Positions 9,058-17,368 of a stretch of 21,309 nucleotides of DNA are shown piece after piece. The translations under genes and the position numbers were made by a program. Positions within the stretch are counted from its first letter, which is position 1; each line of letters opens with the position of its first letter. This stretch comes from Caulochytrium protostelioides (taxonomy: Eukaryota; Chytridiomycota; Caulochytriomycetes; Caulochytriales; Caulochytriaceae), in contig ML014368.1 of assembly GCA_003615045.1 (NCBI GenBank), forward strand, positions 1 to 21,309. The letters are read 5' to 3'. The notes under the pieces are model-generated. The model did not search any database. It worked only from the letters and a program-made list of their open reading frames with translations, and had not been told where the DNA came from.

Positions 9058-9240
9058 GATGGAATCAGGAGCGGGAGTTGGGGGGGGTAGAAGATGGTTC
9101 GTTGCAGGTCGCCGATTGACGGTTGTCGGGTGTCGCTCGGTCTGGCGCACGCGTCACGGACGAGTATCAACGACCCGGGTGAATACCGACAAGCCCAGGT
9201 GCGTGGCATGCCCGTCGCTGCCACGCGCCGAGCGTCCGCT

Positions 9241-9264
9241 CGTTATCACCGCGCCTCGTTATCA
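9241..9264 (-). promoter_or_regulatory. Two direct copies of TGATAACG upstream of the epimerase
   Basis: The plus strand reads CGTTATCA at 9241-9248 and again at 9257-9264; on the epimerase strand this is TGATAACG twice, 16 bases apart and about 185-207 bases before its ATG. The GATAA core matches the binding site of fungal GATA factors. Two identical eight-base copies so close together are suggestive, but function is inferred. Confidence 0.3.
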
Positions 9265-9390
9265 ATGGCGCCTCGACGCGGGTCCACCACGCGAGGGACC
9301 ACTGCCGCGCGGCACGGCCCTCCACCATCCCCGCCCCGTGCCGCGCACACACGCGGCGGCCCTCGCCTCGCCACGGGGCCGGACGCGCTC

Positions 9391-9450
9391 TGCTGTGCTG
9401 TGCTGTGCTCTGCTGTGCTGTGCTGTGCTGTGCTGTGCTGTGCTGTGCTG
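9391..9450. repeat. TGCTG pentanucleotide microsatellite
   Basis: Twelve tandem five-base units of TGCTG lie here, with a single variant TGCTC unit at 9406-9410. It sits midway in the divergent spacer. A five-base period argues against coding use. Confidence 0.88.
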
Positions 9451-9556
9451 TGCCGTGCGGCTCCCGCGTCGCGGCGTCCGCGTCCCGACGGCGCGGTGGC
9501 GCAGCGCGCGCCGTCGCGCCATGGCGCGCGCCTCGGACGCATGGCGATCGGCACCC

Positions 9557-9557
<1 letters not shown>

Positions 9558-9588
<31 letters not shown>
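9558..9588. repeat. CGG trinucleotide run
   Basis: About ten CGG triplets in non-coding sequence between the epimerase and the large secreted-protein gene. Confidence 0.85.
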
Positions 9589-9589
<1 letters not shown>

Positions 9590-9669
9590 TCAAGCCACGC
9601 GCGGCCAACGCGGCGAGGACACGGGCGACGACCCGTCCGGCGCCGGATGCGGTGCTGGTCAGCCCGCAT

Positions 9670-9670
<1 letters not shown>

Positions 9671-9720
<50 letters not shown>
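9671..9720. repeat. CGACGC hexanucleotide microsatellite
   Basis: Just over eight tandem CGACGC units. The three long frames across it give meaningless dipeptide repeats, which supports a non-coding nature. Confidence 0.88.
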
Positions 9721-10367
9721 TCCGAAAGATGTGGACTGAAACCACATCATGCGCTGGCGGTCGGCCGGCGGATCGGCGCCAGACCTGTGGCGCCCTTTCG
9801 TCCGCGCCGCAGACTCTCGAGCGGTTGTCCCCCATGAGCGGCCTGTCAAGTCGGCGGCGGCGACCGGTCGGGGCCGATCGCGCTGGAAGCGGATGATGCG
9901 GCGTGCGGTCGACCTCCTCCATCGCGGTCGCCGCTGCGGAGCGAAAGATGCTACGTTGGGAAGGCGCCGGTGGTGCGAACGCCGAGGGCCGTTTGAGGGC
10001 GCTGTCGGCGATGGCGGTATGCAAGCGCCGCCGTCCTGGCCGCAGCGGTCCCCGTCGCAGCGGTCCGTCGTCGGCCTTCCATCGGCCGTCTCGCGGGACG
10101 CGTGATCCTCCGGACGCCGGCACCGGCACCGTCGGGAAAAGAACAGGATCCTGCCGTGTTGCCAAAGGGCCCTGAAGACCGCTGTGCGTGGCGGGCGCCG
10201 GCCTCGGCGAGGATATTCGACCGGAACCGCTGGGAGTCGTCTCGTCAATGCGGTGCCAGCAAGGTCCCGTGACGCGGCGCCGCTGGCCGCTTCCGCCGCT
10301 GGCCGCGCACACCGCCGACCCCTGAGGCGACCATGAAACGGCCGCCGCGGCGTGAGCAAGCGATCGG

Positions 10368-10375
10368 TATATATA
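10368..10375 (+). promoter_or_regulatory. TATA box of the large secreted-protein gene
   Basis: TATATATA is the clearest AT element in the GC-rich spacer. It stands 459 bases before the ATG at 10827, implying a leader of about 430 bases. The last part of the leader (10757-10790) is an unusual run of T broken only by CA pairs, directly before the start region. Confidence 0.65.
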
Positions 10376-10532
10376 GGTGGCCCCACAAGGCATGGCAGGG
10401 ATCAGCGTCACGGCAGAACCCACGAGCTGACTCCTCGCACCGCATCGCTCGGTAGGCCATCCCATCTCGGGGTTCTTCCACCCAGCGATCCGCACCCGCC
10501 CACCTGACCATCCCGCGCCTTGGCCATCACCT

Positions 10533-10664
10533 ATGGTCTCTTCGCTTCAGCACCCCTTCTCCGACGCGTGTCATACTCGAGCAATCGACCTTCGTCGTGC
10601 ACAGCGGACTTTGTTATATCCCTGCTGCACTCCTTCGCTTCACATCTGTGTTATTTTCCATTAA
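10533..10664 (+). CDS. Upstream open reading frame (43 codons) in the leader of the 10827 gene
   Basis: The first ATG expected in the transcript after the TATA box at 10368 opens a 43-codon frame ending in TAA at 10662-10664, 162 bases before the main ATG. The product has no recognisable family. Its most likely role, if any, is translational control; it may be chance. Confidence 0.25.
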   Translation: MVSSLQHPFSDACHTRAIDLRRAQRTLLYPCCTPSLHICVIFH

Positions 10665-10826
10665 CCGTCGTGCTCGTCAAGCGCCTCACTTGGAGAGCTT
10701 CTTGGTAGAAAGCCTTCTGCAACATCTTGGTCTTCGTCCCAGACGCGTCCCTCATTTTTCAAGTTTTTTTTTTTCATTTTTCATTTTTTGTGTTTCGGAA
10801 ACCCCCACGTGCGCATTCTTCCGACC

Positions 10827-13800
10827 ATGTACACGGCCGCCTTGAGCTTGCTGGCGACGCTGTCGCTCGGCATCAACCACGTCGCGTATGCGCAGACGTA
10901 CGGGTTTCACCACGAGCACCGCAGCGCCCGTACCAACGGTGCGCCGGGCACAATGCTGATCCGTCATGCCCGGGACCCGCACGGCCATCCGCACGGCCAG
11001 CACCTGCATGAGGGCGGCGGCAGCGGCGGCGGCGGCGGCGGGACCGTGCCGCATCACCACTACCACCACCACGGCCATCACCCTCCCTCCTATGAGCCGG
11101 CGCCGCCTCACTGGCGCGAGCTCGCGCCGTCGGCCAACGCGGAAACCGCCATGCAGGACGGCGATCCGGTGGACGCCGGAACCAGCGACACCAACGCCGC
11201 TGCGTCCGGCGTGGCAGGGGCCGCCTGGGACGCTCGGCAGGATGCGGATGAGGCGCTGGACCGCGGCGATGGCAGCGACGGCGGCAACGACGGCGGCCAG
11301 CGCGACCCCACGGCCCTGCAGCGGCAGCGCCGCGGCTTTCCGCGCCCTGATTCCAAGAAGCTGAACGACAAGATCCGGCAGCTCCGGCTGAGCGAGCCGC
11401 TAGCGGCGCACCCAGGCGGCGCGGTGGACCGCACGCTGACGACGACCGCGGACATGTTCGGCGTGGACACGTCGGAGCAGCGGGAGGCCGCGATCGGGGG
11501 GCGCTCGGACGCCGACGGCTCCAAGGGCGGCCTGCTGCGCCGCCGCAACGTCCTCGACAACTTCGTGCCCACCGAGATGCTCGGTTTGAACAACCTCATG
11601 AAGCCCATCGAAGACAACCCGATCGCGCCCAAGATCGTGCCGACGGCGAAGCCGACGCCGACGTCCGCTAATGACACCGCGAAGGCGACCCCCGCGGCCG
11701 GCGAGCGCTCGAAGCCCTCGAGCTTCTGGGACGACGACTCGGACGACATGGGCGAGGATATGTTCTGGAAGCGGTCGCTTCCCGACGCGCTGCCGGAAAC
11801 ACTGCCGGAGCCGCTGGGCACCACGCCGGTCCCGCCGCCGCTGCAGCCTGTGTCCCACGGCCGCATCCTCGCCAAACGCGGGGCGCCGGCTCCTGCCCTC
11901 CATCGTGCCCGCCGCGGCCTGAACAACCCCCTCAAACCTCTCACCGATGAGGTCTCCGAGAATCTCCTGCTCCGCCGCGGAATTCCCAACCCTCTCACGA
12001 CCGTCACGAGCACCATCGGCAAAACGTTCGGCGACTTTGCCCCGGACCCGGCCAAGGCGATGGCCCTTGCCCGCAACGCGCAGAAGCAGCGCAACCCGGG
12101 GGCTGCCCAGCCCCCGGCAGCCGATGGTGCCGCCACCGACAGCGCCACGACGAACGACGGCGCTGCGAACGACGGCACCGCTGGCGGCGGCTCCGGCGGC
12201 GCCACCAACGACGGCGGGAACGACCTTAACGACGGGGCCACGACGGCCGACGCGGCCGACGCCGATCCAGCGGCCTCCGCTGAGGCGAAGACGCCGCCCA
12301 AGATGGTGGAACGCCCGCAGCTTATTTCGAGCGACGAGCCACATCAGCTCAACGATCCTCGCATCAATAATCCGGAAGCAGACGACGACGCGGGCCGGAC
12401 AAAGGGCCGGGCCATGGACGCTGCCATGGAGGACCGGGTGCCTGCCATCCCGGACCGCGCGGACGGGGCCGACAACGAAGCCGACGCCGACACCCAGAAG
12501 GTTGCCGATCAGGTCATGCACGAGAGCGAGCAGCCGCGGGCAGCGGTGGCGGCCAACAACGACGAACGCGATGGCGACGATCGCAACGATCCTGATACTG
12601 GTGCCGGCGCTGCCGCCGGTGATGATGCTGACGCTGATAATGATACTGACGCTAGCGCCCGCGCCGACGGCGAGGCACCTGCTAGCGGGGCCGATGAGGG
12701 TGACGTGCCTGAGCGTGAGGAGAGTTCGGCAGTGCGGGCGCTCGCGAATGCGCTGCCGCCAAAGCGGGCGCGGCCCCAGATCCTCGACGAGGAAGAAGGA
12801 CGAGACGGCCTGATGGCCGGCCTGCAGAGCCGCAAAGCTTCGGACCTGCGGGGCAGTCCGGCGGGGCACTCGAGCGCCGGCCAGCGCCACCCCGGCCATC
12901 CCGGACGGCCGGGCCGCCACCACCGCTTTGCAGCGCGAGGCCTCGTCCCCGCGCCCATCGCCGCGCTGCTGCCGTTCAAACTCGAGGAGGGTGATACGAA
13001 AGACCCTGAGGCGGCACTCAACAAGGCGCCCGTCTTTGGAGACAAGGGTCTGATCAGCGATCCAGCCGTGATCGATGCATCGACGCCGAACGCCGCCCCA
13101 AACGAGGGGATGGACGTCAGCGGCACGGCCGCGCCGACTGCGGGGAGCGCCGCGCCGGCCGCTGCCGCGCCCAAGGCGAAACGCAGCATGCTCGACGGGC
13201 TCCCGGGCTTCCTCGGCTTCTTCCGCACGACGGAGACGCAGGAGATCAAGAACCTGACCGCCACCGAGGCGGCGGCGCCGCCGGAGGCGTTCGACGACCC
13301 GAAGTTCGCCGAGCCCACGGAGCTGGAGATCGAGGAGCCCAAGCTGAAAGCAAATGCGACGCGCGACGTGCTCGCCGGCGGCGACCTGATTCCGCCGCGC
13401 GCCAACGCCGTGGCCAAGGCGCCGCCCAAGCGGCTCGCGCGCCGCGGCCTGCCCATTCCCAACCCGCTGGACCTGCTCGCAGGCTTCTTTGGCTCCAAAC
13501 GCCAGGAAGATGAGGCTGCGGCCGCCCCGAACGGGGGCGGCGGCGGCGGCGAGAACGGTGCCGAGGTGCCCAACAGCGCCGAGAGCGAGCCCGTGAGCCC
13601 GCCGAACGCGGTTTCCAACGGTACGGCGAAGCCGGCGTTGTCCAACATGACGGAGACGGACGCCGCTAGTCGCGAGCCGGCGGGCGGTCCGATGACGACG
13701 AGCATCGGACCTTTCAGGCCGGATCTCGCCTCGGCCCTGGCGCTTCCGCTTCCGCTCCCGCTCGGGTCGCCCGCCGCGGACGCGGCCTCAGGCGGCCATG

Positions 13801-14846
13801 GCCACGGCGGTGACCATGGCCAAGGCCACGAGGCGCCCCGCAACGACGGCCACGACGGCGCCTTCAACGGCACGGCGACGCCGGTGGCGTCGCAGAAACA
13901 AACCGCGAGCCAGCCGCTCGACTGGAAGGCCGTGCGCGCTGCGGCCGACCAGCTTCCCGTGACGACGTCGACGCCGGAAGGCGAGGCCGAGCCCAGCGAA
14001 AGCGTTGAGCGCGGTCCGGCGACCACACGGCCCGGGGAGAGCGCTGACCACGGGCGCGAAGGGGCCCATGGCGGTCCCGACGCTGCAGAGGCCGCCGACG
14101 GCGGCGCCGATCGTCATCGCGCTGGACCCTCCAGCCGCGAGGGCCGCAGCACGTCGGGCCCTGCGGCCTCTGGGCCGACGGACCTGCCCTCAGATGTGGA
14201 TGACGCCGGGCTGACGCCGGGCAACCGCACTGCCAGCGACACGGCGTGGGCCGAGGCCGATGAGGCGTTCGACGGCCAAGTGCTGGACGACGACCGCGAC
14301 GACCGCGAGGTGGGCACGGCCAGTGACGCCGGTGAGCCGGGCGGCCCCGCAGACGCGCCCGAGGGGTCCCATCCCCATCGCGAGCCCGAGCCCGGCGCCG
14401 GGGCCGGGGCCGAGCTTGAGGCCGAGCCGGCGACCGCGCCGGATGCCGCGCGGCCTCGCGCATCGGCGTGGTCACCGGACATGCTGAGCGAGACGGAGCG
14501 GCGGGCCCAGCTGCCCGGCGCTGCCGGATCGGCCCCCGAGGCGCGCTTGGCGGCGCCGGACCGGGAGCGGGCGGGCCGCGCCGCGGCGGTTCCGCATGCG
14601 ACCAAAAACTCTCAGAACCTCGGACGGCGGCAGCGCCGCGCCATTGGGAACGGTCTACCCTTTGTCATGAAGCGGGTCCGGAACACACTGACGAACGCGC
14701 CTGACCAGCCGGGGATTTTCGACATCCCTGACATCGATCCCGCCGAGATCCCGTCGGACAAGCCTTCGCAGGCCAATGAGCCCACGAGTATGGGGTTCCG
14801 CCCGCCGAGCCCGTTCGGCGGCGCCAAGAAGCCCCTCACGCACTAG
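10827..14846 (+). CDS. Large secreted His-rich acidic protein, candidate Kex2-processed peptide precursor
   Basis: A 1339-residue protein of no family I recognise. The start chosen is the ATG of MYTAALSLLATLSLG, which gives a classic signal peptide with probable cleavage after AYA (residue 22). Next is a His-rich segment (about 27-84, with HHHYHHHGHH), then a long Asp/Ala/Gly/Pro-rich, presumably disordered body with about seven N-glycosylation sequons. Dibasic sites recur: 168-169, 238-240, 315-316, 350-351, 362-363, 383-384, 646-647, 785-786, 872-873, 891-892, 1225-1226, 1270-1271 and 1282-1283. Many are followed by short hydrophobic peptides of one style: GFPRP, SLPDALPETLPEPLG, GAPAPALH, GLNNPLKPL, GIPNPLTTV, SMLDGLPGFLGFF, GLPIPNPLDLLAGFFGS, AIGNGLPFVM; GLVPAPIAALLPF (705) follows a single Arg. 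This resembles fungal Kex2-processed repeat proteins, with diverged repeats. Alternatives are a cell-wall or capsule-like secreted protein. Secretion is well supported; processing is inference. Confidence 0.8.
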   Translation: MYTAALSLLATLSLGINHVAYAQTYGFHHEHRSARTNGAPGTMLIRHARDPHGHPHGQHLHEGGGSGGGGGGTVPHHHYHHHGHHPPSYEPAPPHWRELAPSANAETAMQDGDPVDAGTSDTNAAASGVAGAAWDARQDADEALDRGDGSDGGNDGGQRDPTALQRQRRGFPRPDSKKLNDKIRQLRLSEPLAAHPGGAVDRTLTTTADMFGVDTSEQREAAIGGRSDADGSKGGLLRRRNVLDNFVPTEMLGLNNLMKPIEDNPIAPKIVPTAKPTPTSANDTAKATPAAGERSKPSSFWDDDSDDMGEDMFWKRSLPDALPETLPEPLGTTPVPPPLQPVSHGRILAKRGAPAPALHRARRGLNNPLKPLTDEVSENLLLRRGIPNPLTTVTSTIGKTFGDFAPDPAKAMALARNAQKQRNPGAAQPPAADGAATDSATTNDGAANDGTAGGGSGGATNDGGNDLNDGATTADAADADPAASAEAKTPPKMVERPQLISSDEPHQLNDPRINNPEADDDAGRTKGRAMDAAMEDRVPAIPDRADGADNEADADTQKVADQVMHESEQPRAAVAANNDERDGDDRNDPDTGAGAAAGDDADADNDTDASARADGEAPASGADEGDVPEREESSAVRALANALPPKRARPQILDEEEGRDGLMAGLQSRKASDLRGSPAGHSSAGQRHPGHPGRPGRHHRFAARGLVPAPIAALLPFKLEEGDTKDPEAALNKAPVFGDKGLISDPAVIDASTPNAAPNEGMDVSGTAAPTAGSAAPAAAAPKAKRSMLDGLPGFLGFFRTTETQEIKNLTATEAAAPPEAFDDPKFAEPTELEIEEPKLKANATRDVLAGGDLIPPRANAVAKAPPKRLARRGLPIPNPLDLLAGFFGSKRQEDEAAAAPNGGGGGGENGAEVPNSAESEPVSPPNAVSNGTAKPALSNMTETDAASREPAGGPMTTSIGPFRPDLASALALPLPLPLGSPAADAASGGHGHGGDHGQGHEAPRNDGHDGAFNGTATPVASQKQTASQPLDWKAVRAAADQLPVTTSTPEGEAEPSESVERGPATTRPGESADHGREGAHGGPDAAEAADGGADRHRAGPSSREGRSTSGPAASGPTDLPSDVDDAGLTPGNRTASDTAWAEADEAFDGQVLDDDRDDREVGTASDAGEPGGPADAPEGSHPHREPEPGAGAGAELEAEPATAPDAARPRASAWSPDMLSETERRAQLPGAAGSAPEARLAAPDRERAGRAAAVPHATKNSQNLGRRQRRAIGNGLPFVMKRVRNTLTNAPDQPGIFDIPDIDPAEIPSDKPSQANEPTSMGFRPPSPFGGAKKPLTH

Positions 14847-15054
14847 CGGGGCGTCTGCGCCCCGAGGTCCGGTCGTCGGGGCATCGTGTCGCATCGGCGC
14901 TCCTGTTGCCCGTGCTGACGGTGCCGTCATCCAATTTTTCCCGCTAAACACTAACATGACCCACTCCTCATTTCTCGCCAAAATTAAGTCGTCGCATCGA
15001 GCCAGACAGGCGGGGGGCTTGCTGGTGACCCTCTGGCCACAGACTCAGGTGCCG

Positions 15055-15078
15055 CCATAACTGCAGCCATAACTGCAG
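15055..15078. repeat. Tandem duplication of CCATAACTGCAG
   Basis: Two perfect, adjacent 12-base copies, each ending in the palindrome CTGCAG. They lie about 200 bases after the stop of the large secreted-protein gene. No role is evident. Confidence 0.85.
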
Positions 15079-15286
15079 TCGCAGCCGTTGTTGTCGCCCT
15101 CGAGGGCCTGCGGTGCCCAGCCGGGGGGGCGGGACGGGTCCAATGTCGTCGCTGAATCACCAGGCCAGCAGCCAGGAAGGGCCCCTAGACCACCGTGAGG
15201 CAGATGCGATCGCATGTGCGGGACCGGACATGGCCCCCTTCGCAATCTATCAGATGTTCGTATGTCGCTTCGCCGGTCCGGTGGTG

Positions 15287-15336
15287 CAACTGACCCCGCC
15301 CCCTAGGCCAGATCGGCTTGGGGGTGGGGTCAATTG
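15287..15336. repeat. 19-base imperfect inverted repeat, 12-base loop
   Basis: The left arm CAACTGACCCCGCCCCCTA (15287-15305) and the right arm (15318-15336) pair at 16 of 19 positions, one mismatch being a G-T wobble, around a 12-base loop. The stem would be very stable because of the CCCC/GGGG blocks. It lies between two plus-strand secreted-protein genes, well past the end of the first and about 370 bases before the TATA box of the second. It could be a protein-binding palindrome, an RNA hairpin or a relic of a small element; I see no flanking target-site duplication. Confidence 0.7.
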
Positions 15337-15702
15337 CTGCGCCAATCCAAGCTTGGCCGCAAGTATGAACAGAGCAAGGCAGAGTAGGGCAGGGCCCAAC
15401 TGAGCTGAGCAGGCCTTGTTCGGCATCGCCAGTGCGATGCCCACTGTCGGCGCCTGCTCCGGTCGCGCGCCCAATATGCTGATTGTGATGGGTGTTTGCG
15501 CAGTCACAACGCAACCGGCGCTCGGTGCACTTGGGAATCATGGATCCTCACTGCCATTATGGAGTTCACCGCGATAAGCCGCCGGCCGCACCAAGATCCA
15601 TGCAACGCGCGTGACAGCAGGCATCCACGAGCTCCAGGCCAGGTCCGTGGCCACGCCGGTCGACGGCGACGGCGAATCGTGTCGCGCGCCGCTGGCGAAC
15701 GC

Positions 15703-15710
15703 TTATAAAG
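15703..15710 (+). promoter_or_regulatory. TATA box of the LPMO-like gene
   Basis: TTATAAAG stands 211 bases before the ATG at 15921, the shortest leader of the TATA-bearing genes in this window. The leader contains a CTCATT-type pyrimidine repeat and an upstream AUG that overlaps the main start. Confidence 0.6.
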
Positions 15711-15793
15711 GAATGCGATGTGATGGGTCTCATCCTCTTTCGACCAGCAACGGCCCCCTCAGCATCCCACACCTCGCCTCCCTGGCTCCACGC

Positions 15794-15837
15794 CTCTCAT
15801 TCTCTCATTCTCTCATTCTCATTCTCATTCTCATTCT
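15794..15837 (+). repeat. CTCTCATT/CTCATT pyrimidine repeat in the leader
   Basis: Three CTCTCATT units followed by three CTCATT units lie within the expected 5' UTR of the LPMO-like gene. Pyrimidine-rich tracts near transcription starts are common in fungal promoters of highly expressed genes, so this may mark the initiation region. Confidence 0.8.
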
Positions 15838-15843
15838 GAACAC

Positions 15844-15951
15844 ATGCGATCTGTGCCTTCTGGGCAGTCGCAAGCTGATCAATTATCGCCTTCCATGGGA
15901 ATGCTGCAGCACCCATCACGATGCATCTCATCTGGGCCCTGGCGCTCATAA
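15844..15951 (+). CDS. Upstream reading frame overlapping the LPMO-like start
   Basis: The ATG at 15844, with A at position -3, opens a 35-codon frame in another phase that ends in TAA at 15949-15951, beyond the main ATG at 15921. If this AUG is in the mRNA, ribosomes using it could not reach the main start by simple reinitiation, so main translation would depend on leaky scanning or on transcription starting downstream of 15844. The product itself looks meaningless. Confidence 0.25.
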   Translation: MRSVPSGQSQADQLSPSMGMLQHPSRCISSGPWRS

Positions 15952-17045
15952 CCTGTCTCGCGACGACGGTTCGGGGGCACGGCGTAATGACCTCACCGAT
16001 TCCGCGCCGTTCTAACTGGTGGGATTACCCCGAATATAACACCAAGCCGTGGCTGCAGCGTGTCCGAAACGGAGACGATGTCACAGATAAAGAGTGCGGT
16101 TCTGACGCCAAGGCCGACAGCATCGCGGAGCACAGCCAACTAGCGGTGGGTCCTGTGACACTCTCCTATCAAATCAATGCCCCGCACGAAGGCACGTTCC
16201 GCTACGATATCAGCAAAGACGACGGGAAAACCTGGGAGATTCTCGTCCCGACGCAACAGGTCAGAAAGGACGTCGGAAAAGCATCCGTCGAGGCCGCTCT
16301 TGAATCCAAGCATGCCGGCGAGGCCATTATCCGCTGGGTCTGGGACGCGTATCATACGCCCGAGCAGTACATCAACTGCGCCGATGTGACTATTGGCGAC
16401 GGCGCGAGCGGTTCGAGCGGCGGCGGCGTCTCCAGCACGGGCAGCAGCACCACGGTCACTAGCACCACGGTCGCCGGCCCAGCCGCCAGCCCAGCCGCCA
16501 GCGCCGCCAACCCATCCGCTAGCCCAGTCACCAAACCGGCCGGGGACGCCGCGTCCCACTCTGTCACTGCGTCGGCGACCCCTCCCTACACGACCACCAC
16601 GGCTGACAGCAAGACGCCGGACGATCCCCTGTCGGGCAATGCGCCGCCCGACAAGAGAACGTCCGGCTCCAGGAACGGAAGCAAGCGGACGCGGGGCTCC
16701 AAGAGGCATGGCACCAAGACGAAGGACCCGCGGCTCTGCTCGACGACTTCGAGTGTGGCGCCAACAGCCACTACCTCCCCCGGGTCCTCGGCCGCGCCGC
16801 CGGCAAGTCCATCGTCGGCGGGAGGCGCGTCGTCGGGCACAGGCCAGTGCCCCTCAAACGGGAAATTCGAGTGCTCCTCCGACGGCAACAGCTTCCGGAT
16901 CTGTCAGTTCGAGACGGACGCGGGCACCGCGAACCAGCTGATGTGGACAAAGATGCAGCCTTGCGAGGTTCCCGGCTCGTGCAAGGAAAGCCAACAGCCC
17001 TGCGGCACCCGTGCTGCCATGCTGCGCCGTGAGCTGCGAGTCTAA
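15921..17045 (+). CDS. Secreted LPMO-like (copper oxygenase-like) protein with Cys-rich C-terminal chitin-binding-like module
   Basis: A 374-residue protein. A signal peptide (1-19, ending TTVRG) is followed by HGVMTSPIPRR, so cleavage would expose His20 as the N-terminal residue, as required for the copper histidine brace of lytic polysaccharide monooxygenases. The second brace histidine is probably H89 in INAPHEGTFRYDIS, and WVWDAYHTPEQYINCADVTI (C153, likely paired with C59) matches the end of LPMO/chitin-binding type-4-like cores. A long Ser/Thr/Ala/Pro linker (about 165-309) includes a basic patch near 250-273. The end (310-361) has six Cys spaced C-x7-C-x9-C-x19-C-x5-C-x6-C, with CSSDGNSFRIC resembling CBM19/X278 chitin-binding modules. 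It probably acts outside the cell on chitin or a related polysaccharide, either nutritionally or in wall remodelling. The exact AA family is unclear, and a non-enzymatic copper-binding or wall-binding role is possible. Confidence 0.75.
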   Translation: MHLIWALALITCLATTVRGHGVMTSPIPRRSNWWDYPEYNTKPWLQRVRNGDDVTDKECGSDAKADSIAEHSQLAVGPVTLSYQINAPHEGTFRYDISKDDGKTWEILVPTQQVRKDVGKASVEAALESKHAGEAIIRWVWDAYHTPEQYINCADVTIGDGASGSSGGGVSSTGSSTTVTSTTVAGPAASPAASAANPSASPVTKPAGDAASHSVTASATPPYTTTTADSKTPDDPLSGNAPPDKRTSGSRNGSKRTRGSKRHGTKTKDPRLCSTTSSVAPTATTSPGSSAAPPASPSSAGGASSGTGQCPSNGKFECSSDGNSFRICQFETDAGTANQLMWTKMQPCEVPGSCKESQQPCGTRAAMLRRELRV

Positions 17046-17179
17046 GCCCCTAACGCCCCTGGTCATGTTGGAATATCATGCTTCGGGGCGGAAGGCCGCA
17101 ATTCCCCGTGGGCCTTTTGCATTTCAATCATTGCATCCGTGGCATGAACCATGCCGCCGTTTGTCTCTCTCTCTCTGTC

Positions 17180-17185
17180 AATAAA
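17180..17185 (+). terminator. AATAAA poly(A) signal of the LPMO-like gene
   Basis: A canonical AATAAA lies 135 bases after the stop codon at 17045, preceded by a CTCTCTCTCT tract and a TGCATTTCAATCATTGC segment. It is the only perfect AATAAA seen just downstream of a gene in this window. Confidence 0.5.
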
Positions 17186-17320
17186 ACCTCGATCCACTTT
17201 GTTTCCTCATTCACGAGGGGGTCGTACGCGTGGCGGGGCGCCGTGTCGCAGGGCCCTCCGCGGGGCAGCACGCCAGCTTCCCCGTAGTCCATCGTCAAAG
17301 CATCCCAAACCGAAGCAGCC

Positions 17321-17368
17321 GCAACAGCAGCAGCCGGAAGAGCCGCAACAGCAGCAGCCGGAAGAGCC
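17321..17368. repeat. 24-base tandem duplication
   Basis: Two perfect copies of a 24-base unit beginning GCAACAGCAGCAGCC. One plus-strand frame reads it as QQQQPEEP twice, in a frame whose ATG at 17151 lies in the 3' UTR of the LPMO-like gene. I regard it as a non-coding tandem repeat. Confidence 0.8.

Larger units (their letters stand above)
9058..10367. other. Shared upstream region of epimerase and secreted-protein genes
   Basis: About 1.3 kb between two divergent genes. Long Arg-rich frames exist on both strands but are built on simple repeats and are not convincing. The region holds several microsatellites, two direct TGATAACG copies (minus strand) near the epimerase, and no clear TATA box for the epimerase itself. 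Confidence 0.5.
14847..15702. other. Spacer after the large secreted-protein gene
   Basis: No convincing gene. The first 150 bases, with AT-rich stretches such as CCAATTTTTCCCGCTAAAC and AAAATTAAG, probably contain the 3' end of the upstream transcript. The rest holds a 12-base tandem duplication, a 19-base inverted repeat and short AGCAAGGCAGAG-like repeats around 15370-15400. Frames on both strands share a GGGV(N/S)C look only because of the inverted repeat. Confidence 0.5.

Noticed and set aside
9262-10386. 374-codon Arg-rich open frame on the minus strand in the divergent spacer
   Set aside because: It runs through three microsatellites (poly-Arg and poly-Ala by-products) and across the TATA box of the 10827 gene, and it shows no domain.
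10788-10826. In-frame upstream extension of the large secreted protein
   Set aside because: It starts with TTG in the T tract. The ATG at 10827 gives a typical signal peptide.
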